64,000 nucleotides of DNA. It comes from Pilosibacter fragilis (GTDB lineage Bacteria; Bacillota; Clostridia; Lachnospirales; Lachnospiraceae). The notes under the pieces are model-generated. The model was not told the DNA's origin. It did no database searches and was given only the letters and a program-made list of their open reading frames with translations. Positions within the stretch are counted from its first letter, which is position 1; each line of letters begins with the position of its first letter. The translations under genes were made by a program, and so were the position numbers. The stretch is from contig NZ_JAVYJB010000005.1 of assembly GCF_032490495.1 (NCBI RefSeq), forward strand, positions 207,067 through 271,066, written 5' to 3'. This document shows, piece by piece, positions 17,026 to 24,932 of this stretch.

Positions 17026-18143
17026 GAGCAATCGGTATTGTTTTAGCAGGCGGAAACAGCAAGCGGATGCGCGAACTTTCCAATAAGAGAGCGATCGCGG
17101 CGATGCCGATCGCGGGCAGTTTCCGAAGCGTGGATTTTGCGTTAAGCAATATGAGCAACTCTCATATCCAGAGCGTTGCCGTACTGACACAGTATAACTC
17201 CCGCTCCTTAAATGAACATTTAAGCTCTTCCAAATGGTGGGATTTCGGAAGAAAACAGGGCGGAATGTATGTATTTACTCCGACGATCACGGCGGAGCAC
17301 AGCGACTGGTACCGCGGAACAGCAGACGCGCTCTACCAGAATCTGGACTTTTTAAAGAAAAGCCACGAACCATATGTAGTGATCGCTGCCGGAGACGGTA
17401 TCTATAAGCTGGACTACAATAAGGTCCTGGAATATCATATCGAAAAGAAAGCCGATATCACGGTTGTCTGCAAGGACATGCCGGGTGATGTGGATGTGAC
17501 ACGTTTCGGTATGGTGAAGACGAATGCCGACGGACGGATCGTTGAGTTTGAGGAGAAGCCGATGGTGGCTGATTCCCACACGATCTCCTGCGGTATCTAT
17601 GTTGTCCGCCGCCGTCAGCTTATCGAACTTATCGAGCGCTGCGCGAACGAGGACAGATATGACTTCGTACAGGACATTCTGGTGCGCTACAAAGGTCTCA
17701 AGCGGGTCTATGCGTACAAGTTAAATACATACTGGAGCAACATCGCTTCTGTCGATGCTTACTACCAGACAAATATGGACTTCTTAAAACCGGAAGTGCG
17801 CAATTACTTCTTCAAAGAGTATCCGGATATCTACTCCAAGGTGGATGACCTTCCGCCGGCAAAATACAATCCGGGCGCAGTTGTGAAGAACAGCTTGGTA
17901 TCCAGCGGCTGTATCTTAAACGGAACGGTAGAGAATTCAGTTCTGTTTAAGAAGGTCTATATCGGAAACAACTGTATCATCAAGAATTCGATCATCTTAA
18001 ATGACGTGTATATTGGGGATAATACCGTTATCGAGAACTGCATCGTTGAGAGCCGTGATACGATCCGGGCGAATACGACGTATATCGGAAAGCCGGACGA
18101 TGTGAAGATCGTGATCGAGAAGAACGAGAGATATACCCTGTAA
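17022..18143 (+). CDS. glgD: GlgD, regulatory partner of GlgC
   Basis: The protein has 373 residues, the usual size of GlgD, a GlgC homologue that joins it in a heteromeric ADP-glucose pyrophosphorylase in Firmicutes. It keeps the fold (GIVLAGGNSKRM, RGTADALYQNLDFL, AAGDGIYKLDY, EFEEKPMVAD) but the Gly-rich loop differs from GlgC: the Arg-Leu-x-x-Leu region reads RMRELSNKRAIAAMPIAGSF, which fits a non-catalytic or weakly catalytic subunit. Hexapeptide repeats end the protein (SVLFKKVYIGNNCIIKNSII). It is translationally coupled to glgC. No glgA, glgB or glgP lies in the window. Confidence 0.95.
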   Translation: MRAIGIVLAGGNSKRMRELSNKRAIAAMPIAGSFRSVDFALSNMSNSHIQSVAVLTQYNSRSLNEHLSSSKWWDFGRKQGGMYVFTPTITAEHSDWYRGTADALYQNLDFLKKSHEPYVVIAAGDGIYKLDYNKVLEYHIEKKADITVVCKDMPGDVDVTRFGMVKTNADGRIVEFEEKPMVADSHTISCGIYVVRRRQLIELIERCANEDRYDFVQDILVRYKGLKRVYAYKLNTYWSNIASVDAYYQTNMDFLKPEVRNYFFKEYPDIYSKVDDLPPAKYNPGAVVKNSLVSSGCILNGTVENSVLFKKVYIGNNCIIKNSIILNDVYIGDNTVIENCIVESRDTIRANTTYIGKPDDVKIVIEKNERYTL

Positions 18144-18271
18144 AAAGGGTGCCGCAGTTCGGAGACGGGATATTCCGGACGGTGCGGTAAAGGCAGAAAG
18201 ACAGGCATTCAAATATTGACTGGCCGGTGATTACATAAAATCTGCGGGGAGCGCAGATGGGGGAGGTTATT

Positions 18272-18547
18272 ATGCAGGTAACAGATGTACGTGTGAGAAG
18301 AATTGAGAAAGAGGGAAAAATGAAGGCGATCGTGTCCATCACACTGGACAACGAGTTCGTGATCCACGATATCAAGGTCATTGAAGGGGAGAAAGGCCTG
18401 TTTATCGCGATGCCGAGCAGAAAAGCTGCTGATGGCGAATACCGCGATATCGCCCATCCGATCAATTCCGGAACACGGGACATGATCCAGAGAGTGATCC
18501 TCGACAAGTACGAGACAACCACACTGGAGGAAGCGCAGGCAGTTTAG
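18272..18547 (+). CDS. spoVG: SpoVG-family regulator
   Basis: The protein has 91 residues, with the whole SpoVG signature: MQVTDVRVRRIEKEGKMKAI, the VSITLDNEFVIHDIKVIEG strand pair and MPSRKAADGEYRDIAHPIN. SpoVG binds RNA/DNA and affects septation, sporulation and exopolymer genes in Firmicutes. GGGGGAGG lies seven bases before ATG 18272, so the start 15 bp upstream is rejected. It follows glgD by 128 bp and has its own terminator. Confidence 0.96.
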   Translation: MQVTDVRVRRIEKEGKMKAIVSITLDNEFVIHDIKVIEGEKGLFIAMPSRKAADGEYRDIAHPINSGTRDMIQRVILDKYETTTLEEAQAV

Positions 18548-18639
18548 TTTTCCGGGAAACTTGTCCGGAGTGACAGCCTGACGCAGGTCCTGCAAAAAGA
18601 TATAGCCGCAGAGAGCGGCTTGTGAATGGGGAAATAGAA

Positions 18640-18677
18640 AGTCCGCCGAATCGTGAAAAGATTCGGCGGACTTTTTT
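18640..18677. terminator. Terminator between spoVG and dctM
   Basis: AGTCCGCCGAATC and GATTCGGCGGACT form a perfect 13-bp stem followed by TTTTTT on the plus strand; on the minus strand it is followed by a weaker T-rich tract. It can serve both converging transcripts. Confidence 0.85.
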
Positions 18678-18701
18678 CGCGTATTATGATCTCTTATACG
18701 A

Positions 18702-19961
18702 TTACATAAGTCCCGGGATCAGAAGCGGAACATATACGATCATGAAGAATACGATGATCAGTCCGATCAGGTACGGGATAACAGATTTGGAGATCCGCTC
18801 GATTGGAAGTCCCGTAATACCGGAAGCAACGAACAGGTTGATGGCAACCGGCGGTGTGATCATACCGATGGCGATACCAACTACGAAGAGGATTCCAAAA
18901 TGTACGGTGCTGATGCCCATGGCCTTGACAAGCGGCAGGAACACCGGGGAAAGAATGATGATCGCGGAGGAGGTCTCCATGAAGACTCCTGCGAGCAGGA
19001 TGATCAGGGAGATCAGGAACATGATCACATACTTGTTTGTGGAGATTCCCAATACTCCGCTTGCGATGGCTTCCGGGATCTTGTAGTTTGCGAGAACCCA
19101 GCCGAACGGACCGCTGCATGCGATGATGATCATGATAACGGCAGATGTCTTTGCACTTCCCTTCATGATCTCAACGAGACCCTTGAAATCAAGGTCGCGG
19201 TAGATAAAGAAGGAGACGAAGATCGCGTAGATAACCGCTACGGCAGCCGCCTCAGACGGTGTGAAGTAACCGGAGAAGATTCCGCCGAGAATGATCAGCG
19301 GCATTAAGATTCCCCAGATCGCTTCCTTGAAGGTGTGGAGCACGTTTCCGACAGAGAACGCTTTTCCCTTCGGGTAGTTGAACTTGCGCGCCTGATAGAG
19401 GGAGATCGCAACGAGGATCACGCCCATTAAAATTCCCGGGACAAATCCGTTTTTGAAAAGAGTGTTTACGCTGTCCTCAGAGATAACGGCGTATAATACC
19501 ATCGGAACGGACGGCGGGATAACGACACCGATGGTTCCGGCAGCTGCGATCAGAGCAGCGGCGGAATCTTCACGGTATCCGCGTTTCTTTAACTCCGGGA
19601 TCAGTGTTGCACCGACAGCGGCTGTCGTAGCGGCACCGGAACCGGAGATCGCCGCGAAGAACATGCCGGCGAGGACGGATACGATGGAAAGACCACCCTT
19701 TAACATACCAAGTAAGGACTCGGCGAACTCAACGAGCACCTTGGAAACTTTTCCCTTTGCGAGAAGGTCGCCGGCAAAGATGAAGAAGGGGACTGCGATC
19801 AGGGAGAAAGAGTCGGTGCTGGCGAACATACGCTGCACGAGGATCAGGAGCTTTACATCGCCTTTTAAGAGGACGAGGAGAGCTGCCGCCGCGATCGCGA
19901 ATGCGACCGGAACGCCGATCAGAAGCAGAACGATAAAGGAAATGAATAATAATGCTGCCAT
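18702..19961 (-). CDS. dctM: TRAP transporter large permease
   Basis: The protein has 419 residues with about 12 membrane segments, typical for DctM, the channel-forming subunit of tripartite periplasmic carriers that import carboxylates with Na+. Visible are FVFAGDLL-like SIAVPFFIFAGDLLAKGK, GSGAATTAAVGATLIPELKK and VIPPSVPMVLYAVISEDS. The ATG at 19961 has GGAGGAGGC upstream, so the frame extending to 20006 is not used. It overlaps no gene but begins 1 bp after the dctQ stop region, and is the last gene of the dctP-dctQ-dctM unit. Confidence 0.94.
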   Translation of the reverse strand: MAALLFISFIVLLLIGVPVAFAIAAAALLVLLKGDVKLLILVQRMFASTDSFSLIAVPFFIFAGDLLAKGKVSKVLVEFAESLLGMLKGGLSIVSVLAGMFFAAISGSGAATTAAVGATLIPELKKRGYREDSAAALIAAAGTIGVVIPPSVPMVLYAVISEDSVNTLFKNGFVPGILMGVILVAISLYQARKFNYPKGKAFSVGNVLHTFKEAIWGILMPLIILGGIFSGYFTPSEAAAVAVIYAIFVSFFIYRDLDFKGLVEIMKGSAKTSAVIMIIIACSGPFGWVLANYKIPEAIASGVLGISTNKYVIMFLISLIILLAGVFMETSSAIIILSPVFLPLVKAMGISTVHFGILFVVGIAIGMITPPVAINLFVASGITGLPIERISKSVIPYLIGLIIVFFMIVYVPLLIPGLM

Positions 19962-19962
19962 G

Positions 19963-20451
19963 TTATGCCTCCTCCTTTCCAAATAAAAGTCCAAGAACCG
20001 CGTCAACCGCGTGTACGAGCATGAATCCGCATCCTACCGGAATGCAGAGGTAAATATATTTCATGGGAAGACGCATCGCTGCAGACAGCTGGTTTCCCTG
20101 TTTTCCGAAGTATTTCATACCATAGATGATCACGACAACAAAAAGAACTGTGCAGACCACATGGACGAGAAGTTTTAAGACTTTGCTTAATGCGGCCGGA
20201 ACCATATCCTGAACGAAGGTGATGGAGATATGGCCGCTGTGCTTGTATACACAGCTTGCGCCTAAAAATGATGACCAGACTAAAAGGTAACGGGTCGCTT
20301 CCTCACTCCAGGAGAGGGCGGTGAATGCCATACGGCAGACGATCTGTGCGCCGGTAATAACGACCATGGCGCCGAGCATGACAACGATGATGTAGGAACA
20401 GATGGTGTCCAGAACATCGCTGAGTTTGTGAAATCCCTTAACGAAAGCCAA
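19963..20451 (-). CDS. dctQ: TRAP transporter small permease
   Basis: The protein has 162 residues and four membrane helices, as in DctQ. The motifs AGAQIVCRMAF-like VITGAQIVCRMAF and SWSEEATRYLLVWSSFLGAS are the family hallmark. I choose the TTG at 20451 because AAAGGAGG lies 8 bases before it; the other in-frame TTG at 20481 would place that ribosome binding site inside the gene. It lies between dctP and dctM, with a degenerate structured repeat in the 236-bp gap to dctP. Confidence 0.88.
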   Translation of the reverse strand: MAFVKGFHKLSDVLDTICSYIIVVMLGAMVVITGAQIVCRMAFTALSWSEEATRYLLVWSSFLGASCVYKHSGHISITFVQDMVPAALSKVLKLLVHVVCTVLFVVVIIYGMKYFGKQGNQLSAAMRLPMKYIYLCIPVGCGFMLVHAVDAVLGLLFGKEEA

Positions 20452-20507
20452 CGGTGTTTCCTCCTTTGAAAACCGAAACAATTACATGGAAAGTGCTAAA
20501 GCGGTTC

Positions 20508-20609
20508 TGATTTACAGTACGCGAGTAGGAATTTTCTGAACTGAAAATTCCATACAATACATCAGTGGTAACAGTTCCGGCTGCCCGGGTTTCCCTGGGC
20601 AGCCGAAGA
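20508..20609. repeat. Degenerate copy of the A-type element (A2)
   Basis: This stretch between dctP and dctQ shares TAGGAATTTTCTGAACTGAA and the following bases with copies A1, A3 and A4. The second hairpin is replaced by an unrelated GC-rich one (CGGCTGCCC ... GGGCAGCCG). Neither a clean terminal repeat nor a flanking duplication could be found, so it is an old or recombined copy. It lies inside a putative operon, where it may affect the dctP/dctQ expression ratio. Confidence 0.6.
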
Positions 20610-20687
20610 ACCTGCTTTAAAAATCCCATTGCCGGGGCAATGTTAACGGATTTTAGCACCGAACTTTAAAATCAAACAGCTGCGAAA

Positions 20688-21767
20688 TTACTTTAATGCG
20701 TCCTGGATTCTTTTGATGTAATCAGCGTAATCCGGGTAAGCGTCATATACGCTCTGAACAGCTGCACGGAAGCTGTCTACATCCGGGTTCTCGACGACTT
20801 CCATACCATGATCCTTGATCTCCTGGAGCTGGTCAGCTTCCTGATCTGCAACCCACTGGCGCTCGTACTCAGCAGCTTCCTGTGCGGATTCCTCGAAGAT
20901 CTTCTGAACATCTTCCGGTAAGGACTTGAAGAGGTCGTTGCTCATTGTGATGATCGCTGTGGAGTAGGAATGACGGTCAAGGGTTACATACTTCTGGGAC
21001 TCCCAGAGCTTGTAGGAGTAGATAACGTTGATCGGGTTCTCCTCGCCATCGATGGTGCCCTGCTGAAGAGCTGTTAAAGCGTCGGACCATGCCATCGGAA
21101 CCGCGTTTACATCAAGAGCCTTGAAGGTAGCTGTGTAAACGTCGTTCTCCATGACACGGAGCTTTAAGCCTGCAACGTCAGCCGCGTTTGTGATCGGCTT
21201 CTTGCTGTTTGTGATGTTACGGAAACCACGCTCTGCGTATGCGAGACCCTTTAAGTCAGCATCCTCAAGTGTTCCAAGGAGCTCTTTACCGATCTCACCG
21301 TCGAGGACTTTGTAAGCTTCCTCGTTGTTTGCGAACAGGAACGGCATATCGAGAACACCCATAGCGCTGGAGAAGTTTACGAACGGACCGCTTGTGATGA
21401 TACCCATATCAAGAGTACCCATCTGCATGCTCTCAAGCATGGTACGCTCGTCGCCGAGAGCTCCGTTCGGATGGATCTCGATCTCGTAGGCGCCGTTTGT
21501 GCGCTCTTTTACGAGCTCGGCGAATTTCTCAGCGCATACCTGGAAACTGTCCTGCTCGTTTACGGTCGTACCAAGCTTTATTACGGTTGCGTCTGTGTTT
21601 GAAGTCGCTTCCTTGCTCTCAGCAGCGGAAGAATCAGCGGCAGCGGCTGTTGTCTCAGCGGCAGCAGCAGTTGTCTCTGTGGAATTGCTGGAAGAGCCAC
21701 AGCCTGCCATGGAAAGAACCATAGCGCCTGCCATAACGGCGGATAATAATTTTGCACTTTTTTTCAT
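20688..21767 (-). CDS. dctP: TRAP transporter solute-binding lipoprotein
   Basis: The protein has 359 residues. It begins with a lipoprotein signal (MKKSAKLLSAVMAGAMVLSM, then lipobox LSMAGC) and an Ala/Thr/Ser linker, then the DctP fold: IHPNGALGDERTMLESMQMG, LGLAYAERGFRN-like LKGLAYAERGFRNITNSKKP, and AWSDALTALQQGTIDGEENP. The conserved Arg in the third motif binds the substrate carboxylate in characterised members. TTAGGAGGTC precedes the ATG. Upstream on the same strand lies a T-box leader, an unexpected control for a TRAP carrier. Confidence 0.94.
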   Translation of the reverse strand: MKKSAKLLSAVMAGAMVLSMAGCGSSSNSTETTAAAAETTAAAADSSAAESKEATSNTDATVIKLGTTVNEQDSFQVCAEKFAELVKERTNGAYEIEIHPNGALGDERTMLESMQMGTLDMGIITSGPFVNFSSAMGVLDMPFLFANNEEAYKVLDGEIGKELLGTLEDADLKGLAYAERGFRNITNSKKPITNAADVAGLKLRVMENDVYTATFKALDVNAVPMAWSDALTALQQGTIDGEENPINVIYSYKLWESQKYVTLDRHSYSTAIITMSNDLFKSLPEDVQKIFEESAQEAAEYERQWVADQEADQLQEIKDHGMEVVENPDVDSFRAAVQSVYDAYPDYADYIKRIQDALK

Positions 21768-21860
21768 AATGACCTCCTAAAGTCTTTTAAGAATAGATGG
21801 ATTATAAGTATATATCTTAACTGCCCCTCGCAGATAAGAAACTAAGGAATTGATGGTGGT

Positions 21861-22034
21861 GTTGGCAAAGTGCGCGAAAGGAGATTGCTCCGCACTGCGT
21901 GCTCCCGCAATCTCCGCCGGCATTCGTAATCCGGGCTTTCGCTCTGCTTACTCATGCCGGCTTGGTTGTCAAATGTCTGAACATCCTTGCGTGCGAGCAC
22001 GCAGTCTGTTCATCCGCCTGACAACGCTTTCGGG
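21861..22034. repeat. Structured GC-rich intergenic element (type C)
   Basis: Three consecutive inverted repeats: GGAGATTGC/GCAATCTCC (21880-21915); GCCGGCAT/ATGCCGGC (about 21916-21961); and a nested GTTGTCA, TGAACA, TGCGTG-CGAG-CACGCA, TGTTCA, TGACAAC arm (21965-22025). No open frame. It lies between the T-box terminator and dctP. Only this copy occurs in the window. Together with the T-box this accounts for most of the 713-bp gap 21768-22480. Confidence 0.6.
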
Positions 22035-22036
22035 GT

Positions 22037-22329
22037 AAAAAAAAACTCCTGTCTCTTATTTTTTAAGAGACAGAAGCGAAACTTCTGCGGTACCACTCTT
22101 ATTGCTGTCAAAAAAACAGCCTCTCGATCCCGTCGTTTTTCAAATATGAAAAATTAACAGGCAACACGTTAACGGGTGTAAACCGAACCAGCCTACTTGG
22201 AACACTTTCAGTGGTTAGCTCCGGGAGGATTGTCTGTAACGCGGTGTCTGCAGCTTTTCACCAGCCAGCTGCTCTCTGAAAGACCTTCGTTAAGAGCGTT
22301 CCCATCATCGCAAGGAATATTTAAAACTG
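22037..22329 (-). ncRNA. T-box leader upstream of the TRAP operon
   Basis: Read on the minus strand this is a complete T-box riboswitch: stem I with the distal CAGAGAGCAGCTGG / TGGTGAAAAGCTGC pair, the T-box AGTGGTACCGC that pairs with an uncharged tRNA acceptor end, then a terminator CTGTCTCTT/AAGAGACAG followed by nine T. The specifier loop on the 3' side of stem I reads CAGACAATCC; by alignment with the tyrS T-box in this window I read GAC (Asp; plus-strand 22232-22234), with AAT (Asn) or ATC (Ile) not excluded. The next gene downstream is dctP. Confidence 0.88.
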
Positions 22330-22335
22330 CCCTTT

Positions 22336-22363
22336 ATTATAGTCACAGATTTTCAAAAGTCAA
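22336..22363 (-). promoter_or_regulatory. Promoter of the T-box/TRAP transcript
   Basis: On the minus strand TTGACT and TATAAT are separated by 16 bp, just upstream of stem I of the T-box. Confidence 0.75.
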
Positions 22364-22480
22364 GAGAATTTTAAAAAATAAATCGCGTATTGTGAGAAAA
22401 ATATGATATGATAGATCGTATAGTAAATTTATTTCATAGGAGATATTCCAACAGGTTATTATAGAGAATGGAGGAGGAGA

Positions 22481-23806
22481 ATGAAACCGACCGTCAGTAT
22501 AATTGTTCCTGTCTACAATGCGGAAAAATTTCTGAACCGCTGTGTGGACAGTATTCTCGGACAGGAATATAAAGATTTTGAGTTGATCCTCGTAGATGAT
22601 GGGAGCAGAGATATGTCAGGCTCGATCTGTGATGCGTATGCGAAGACGGATGAGCGTGTGGTGGTGATCCACAAAGAAAATTCCGGGGTTTCAGACACGA
22701 GAAATCAGGGAATTGAAAGGGCAAAGGGAATGTATCTCCAGTTTGTGGACAGTGATGACTGGCTGACGCCGGATGCGACAAAGCTTATGGTCCGGGCGGC
22801 AGAGGAACATGGCTGTGATATGGTGATCTCCGATTTTTACCGCGTCGTTGGGGATATGGTATCCAGAAAAGGGGACATCGAGTCAGACTGCGTGATCGAC
22901 CGGGAGGAATTCGCGTCCTTTATGATGGAGAATCCGGCGGATTATTACTATGGAGTGCTGTGGAATAAGCTGTACCGGCGCGATCTCGTAAACCGCTTCG
23001 GGATCCGGATGGATGCGGAGATCAGCTGGTGTGAGGATTTCATGTTCAATCTGGAATATGTCCGCTATGCAGAGACATTCTATGCGCTGAGGACACCGGT
23101 GTATTATTATGTAAAGACAAAAGGTTCGCTGGTGAACCAGAAGATCAGCATCACGAAGACTGTGAAGATGAAGCTTATGATGTTTGAGTACTACAACAAC
23201 TTTTATAAACATGTGCTGGACGAAGAGGATTATGAGAAAAACCGGCTTCAGGTGTACCATTTTCTGGTGGACGCAGCGAAGGACGGCTTTGTTTTTCCGG
23301 CATCGATCCCCGGAAACCGGAAGCTCGGAGAGGAGCGGAGCAGTGCGCTGCAGGAGGTGATCTCCGATGATGGGATCATTGTGGATAAATACCGGGACCG
23401 GAAACTTCTGGAGAGATATCTGGAGTCGGCGGCATTGAAGCATGATATGACAATGGAGGAACTTTCTCTGCTTTTATATCTGAAGGATGCAAGCCATGAA
23501 CTGAGCAGAAAGAATCTTGCGGATCTTATGGATCTTAGCCGCGGAGACCTCGCGGTGGCGGTTCAGCGGCTGTCCGCGAAAAAGATGGTTGAGGTAACGG
23601 AGCTTCCGAGAAGGCGGGGAACAGAACGAAAGATCCGACTGGAACTTCTTCCGGCATCAGAAGTTGTGATCCCGGATCTTGAGGCGGCGGAGAACGATTA
23701 CTATCAGGCGAAGTTTGGAAATTTTACAGAGGAAGAGATCAGACAGTATACGCTGCTGGCACGGAAAGTGCGGGAGAACGAGATGAGTATTTTGCAGCGG
23801 GGATAG
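22481..23806 (+). CDS. Family 2 glycosyltransferase fused to a MarR-like winged-helix domain
   Basis: The protein has 441 residues. Residues 1-230 are a GT-A, family 2 glycosyltransferase: MKPTVSIIVPVYNAEKFLNR, ELILVDDGSRDMSGSICDAY, and the DXD-type VDSDDWLTPDA. Residues about 318-435 look like a MarR-type DNA-binding domain: helices MTMEELSLLLYLKDASHEL, a helix-turn-helix SRKNLADLMDLSRGDLAVAV-QRLSAKKMVEV, a basic wing LPRRRGTERKIRLELLP, and the C-terminal dimer helices FTEEEIRQYTLLARKVREN. The frame is continuous, so this is a genuine fusion and not two genes. Gene start has GGAGGAG upstream. The target sugar and any DNA target are unknown. A HAD phosphatase gene follows. Confidence 0.85.
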   Translation: MKPTVSIIVPVYNAEKFLNRCVDSILGQEYKDFELILVDDGSRDMSGSICDAYAKTDERVVVIHKENSGVSDTRNQGIERAKGMYLQFVDSDDWLTPDATKLMVRAAEEHGCDMVISDFYRVVGDMVSRKGDIESDCVIDREEFASFMMENPADYYYGVLWNKLYRRDLVNRFGIRMDAEISWCEDFMFNLEYVRYAETFYALRTPVYYYVKTKGSLVNQKISITKTVKMKLMMFEYYNNFYKHVLDEEDYEKNRLQVYHFLVDAAKDGFVFPASIPGNRKLGEERSSALQEVISDDGIIVDKYRDRKLLERYLESAALKHDMTMEELSLLLYLKDASHELSRKNLADLMDLSRGDLAVAVQRLSAKKMVEVTELPRRRGTERKIRLELLPASEVVIPDLEAAENDYYQAKFGNFTEEEIRQYTLLARKVRENEMSILQRG

Positions 23807-23811
23807 GAGAA

Positions 23812-23865
23812 GGCGCATTCGCGCGAAGCTGCGGACTGCGTCAGGCAGTCGTACTGCTGTGGAAA
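23812..23865. repeat. Possible diverged B-type repeat fragment
   Basis: GGCGCATTCGCGCGAAG resembles the start of the B-type core (GATGCGCACTCGCGCGAAG), but the inner hairpin is different (GACTGC-GTCAG-GCAGTC). It fills the gap between the glycosyltransferase and the HAD gene. Relationship to family B is uncertain. Confidence 0.3.
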
Positions 23866-23900
23866 TACAACGGATAAACATCAAAAATATGGAGATAAAG

Positions 23901-24716
23901 ATGAAAAAAGAAAAAGCTTGCAAAATCGTATTCAGTGACATCGACGGCACGCTACTGACGTCGGACGGACAGATCACGGAGGGGACGAAGGAGATGATCC
24001 TGAATCTTGAGAATAAGGGGATCCCGTTTATCCTGACTTCCGCGCGGTCACCGGAAGGCGTGCGGGTCATTAAGAGAATGCTGGGGAACCATGCACCGAT
24101 CATTGCGTTCTGCGGTGGGCTGATCCTTGATGATGACGGAAATGAGATCTACAGTAAGAGGATCCCGCTTAAGCGGGCACTGGAACTGAAGGCGATGCTG
24201 GATAAGGATTTTCCGGCTGTTGCCTGTAATACCTTCGGCGGCGAAAAGTGGATCGTGGATGACCGGGACGATTGGAGAGAGCAGCGGGAAGAGAAAATCG
24301 TGGGATTTCCGGCTGAAATTGGATCTATTAAAGATACATTTGAAACAGAAGGCGGAATTCATAAATTTCTCCTCATGGGAGATCCGGACGTGATGACAAA
24401 GCTGGCGGCGGTTCTGGCAAGAGATTTCTCTGATCTTCAGTCCGCGGCCTCCAACCTGGAATATCTGGAGATCACGGCAGCGGGCGTGGAAAAGTCGGAA
24501 GGTTTGAAGACGCTCTGTGGAAAACTCGGAATCTCCCCGGAAGAGGCAGCGGCCTTCGGTGACGGCGAGAGCGATCTTTCCATGATGCGTGCGGCAGGAT
24601 TTGGCGTGGCGATGGGAAATGCGCCGGAGAATGTGCGGAGGCGGGCACCGATGGTGATCGGGAAGAATGATGAGGAAGGGCTGCTGAAGAGGCTGAAGGA
24701 GATATTTAAGGACTGA
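23901..24716 (+). CDS. Cof-type HAD-superfamily phosphatase
   Basis: The protein has 271 residues. HAD motif I FSDIDGTLLTSDG provides the nucleophilic Asp and general acid. Motif II is LTSARSPEG. The C2B cap lies in the middle (residues 90-190). Motif IV is AAAFGDGESDLSMMRAAGFG. Cof-type members dephosphorylate sugar phosphates, nucleotides or flavin precursors; the substrate here is unknown. GGAGATAAAG precedes ATG 23901; the frame extending upstream to 23859 lacks a ribosome binding site. It directly follows the glycosyltransferase fusion gene. Confidence 0.9.
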   Translation: MKKEKACKIVFSDIDGTLLTSDGQITEGTKEMILNLENKGIPFILTSARSPEGVRVIKRMLGNHAPIIAFCGGLILDDDGNEIYSKRIPLKRALELKAMLDKDFPAVACNTFGGEKWIVDDRDDWREQREEKIVGFPAEIGSIKDTFETEGGIHKFLLMGDPDVMTKLAAVLARDFSDLQSAASNLEYLEITAAGVEKSEGLKTLCGKLGISPEEAAAFGDGESDLSMMRAAGFGVAMGNAPENVRRRAPMVIGKNDEEGLLKRLKEIFKD

Positions 24717-24752
24717 GAAAAATTGAGATTTCGAGACGGATGAATTCTGCCA

Positions 24753-24844
24753 GGCACTAACGTGCCAATGATGCGCACTCGCGCGAAGATGTAGATTGTC
24801 GCAAGTGACCGCACGAGGCGCGAGAATGTGCCAAGGTACATCCT
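24753..24844. repeat. B-type twin-terminator repeat, copy B1
   Basis: Left arm GGCACTAACGTGCC is a hairpin. The core CGCACTCGCGCG pairs with the later GCACGAGGCGCG and encloses TGTCGCAAGTGACC. The right arm AATGTGCCAAGGTACAT followed by CCTTTTTT is a plus-strand terminator. It lies between the HAD and sortase genes. About 80 of 92 positions match copies B2 and B3 by eye. Confidence 0.75.
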
Positions 24845-24932
24845 TTTTTAGAGTTCTTGCAGAACAGAAAAACAATACAATTGAAAAAAACACAGACAGC
24901 ATATGCAATATGGAGGACGGGATAGTAAGACT

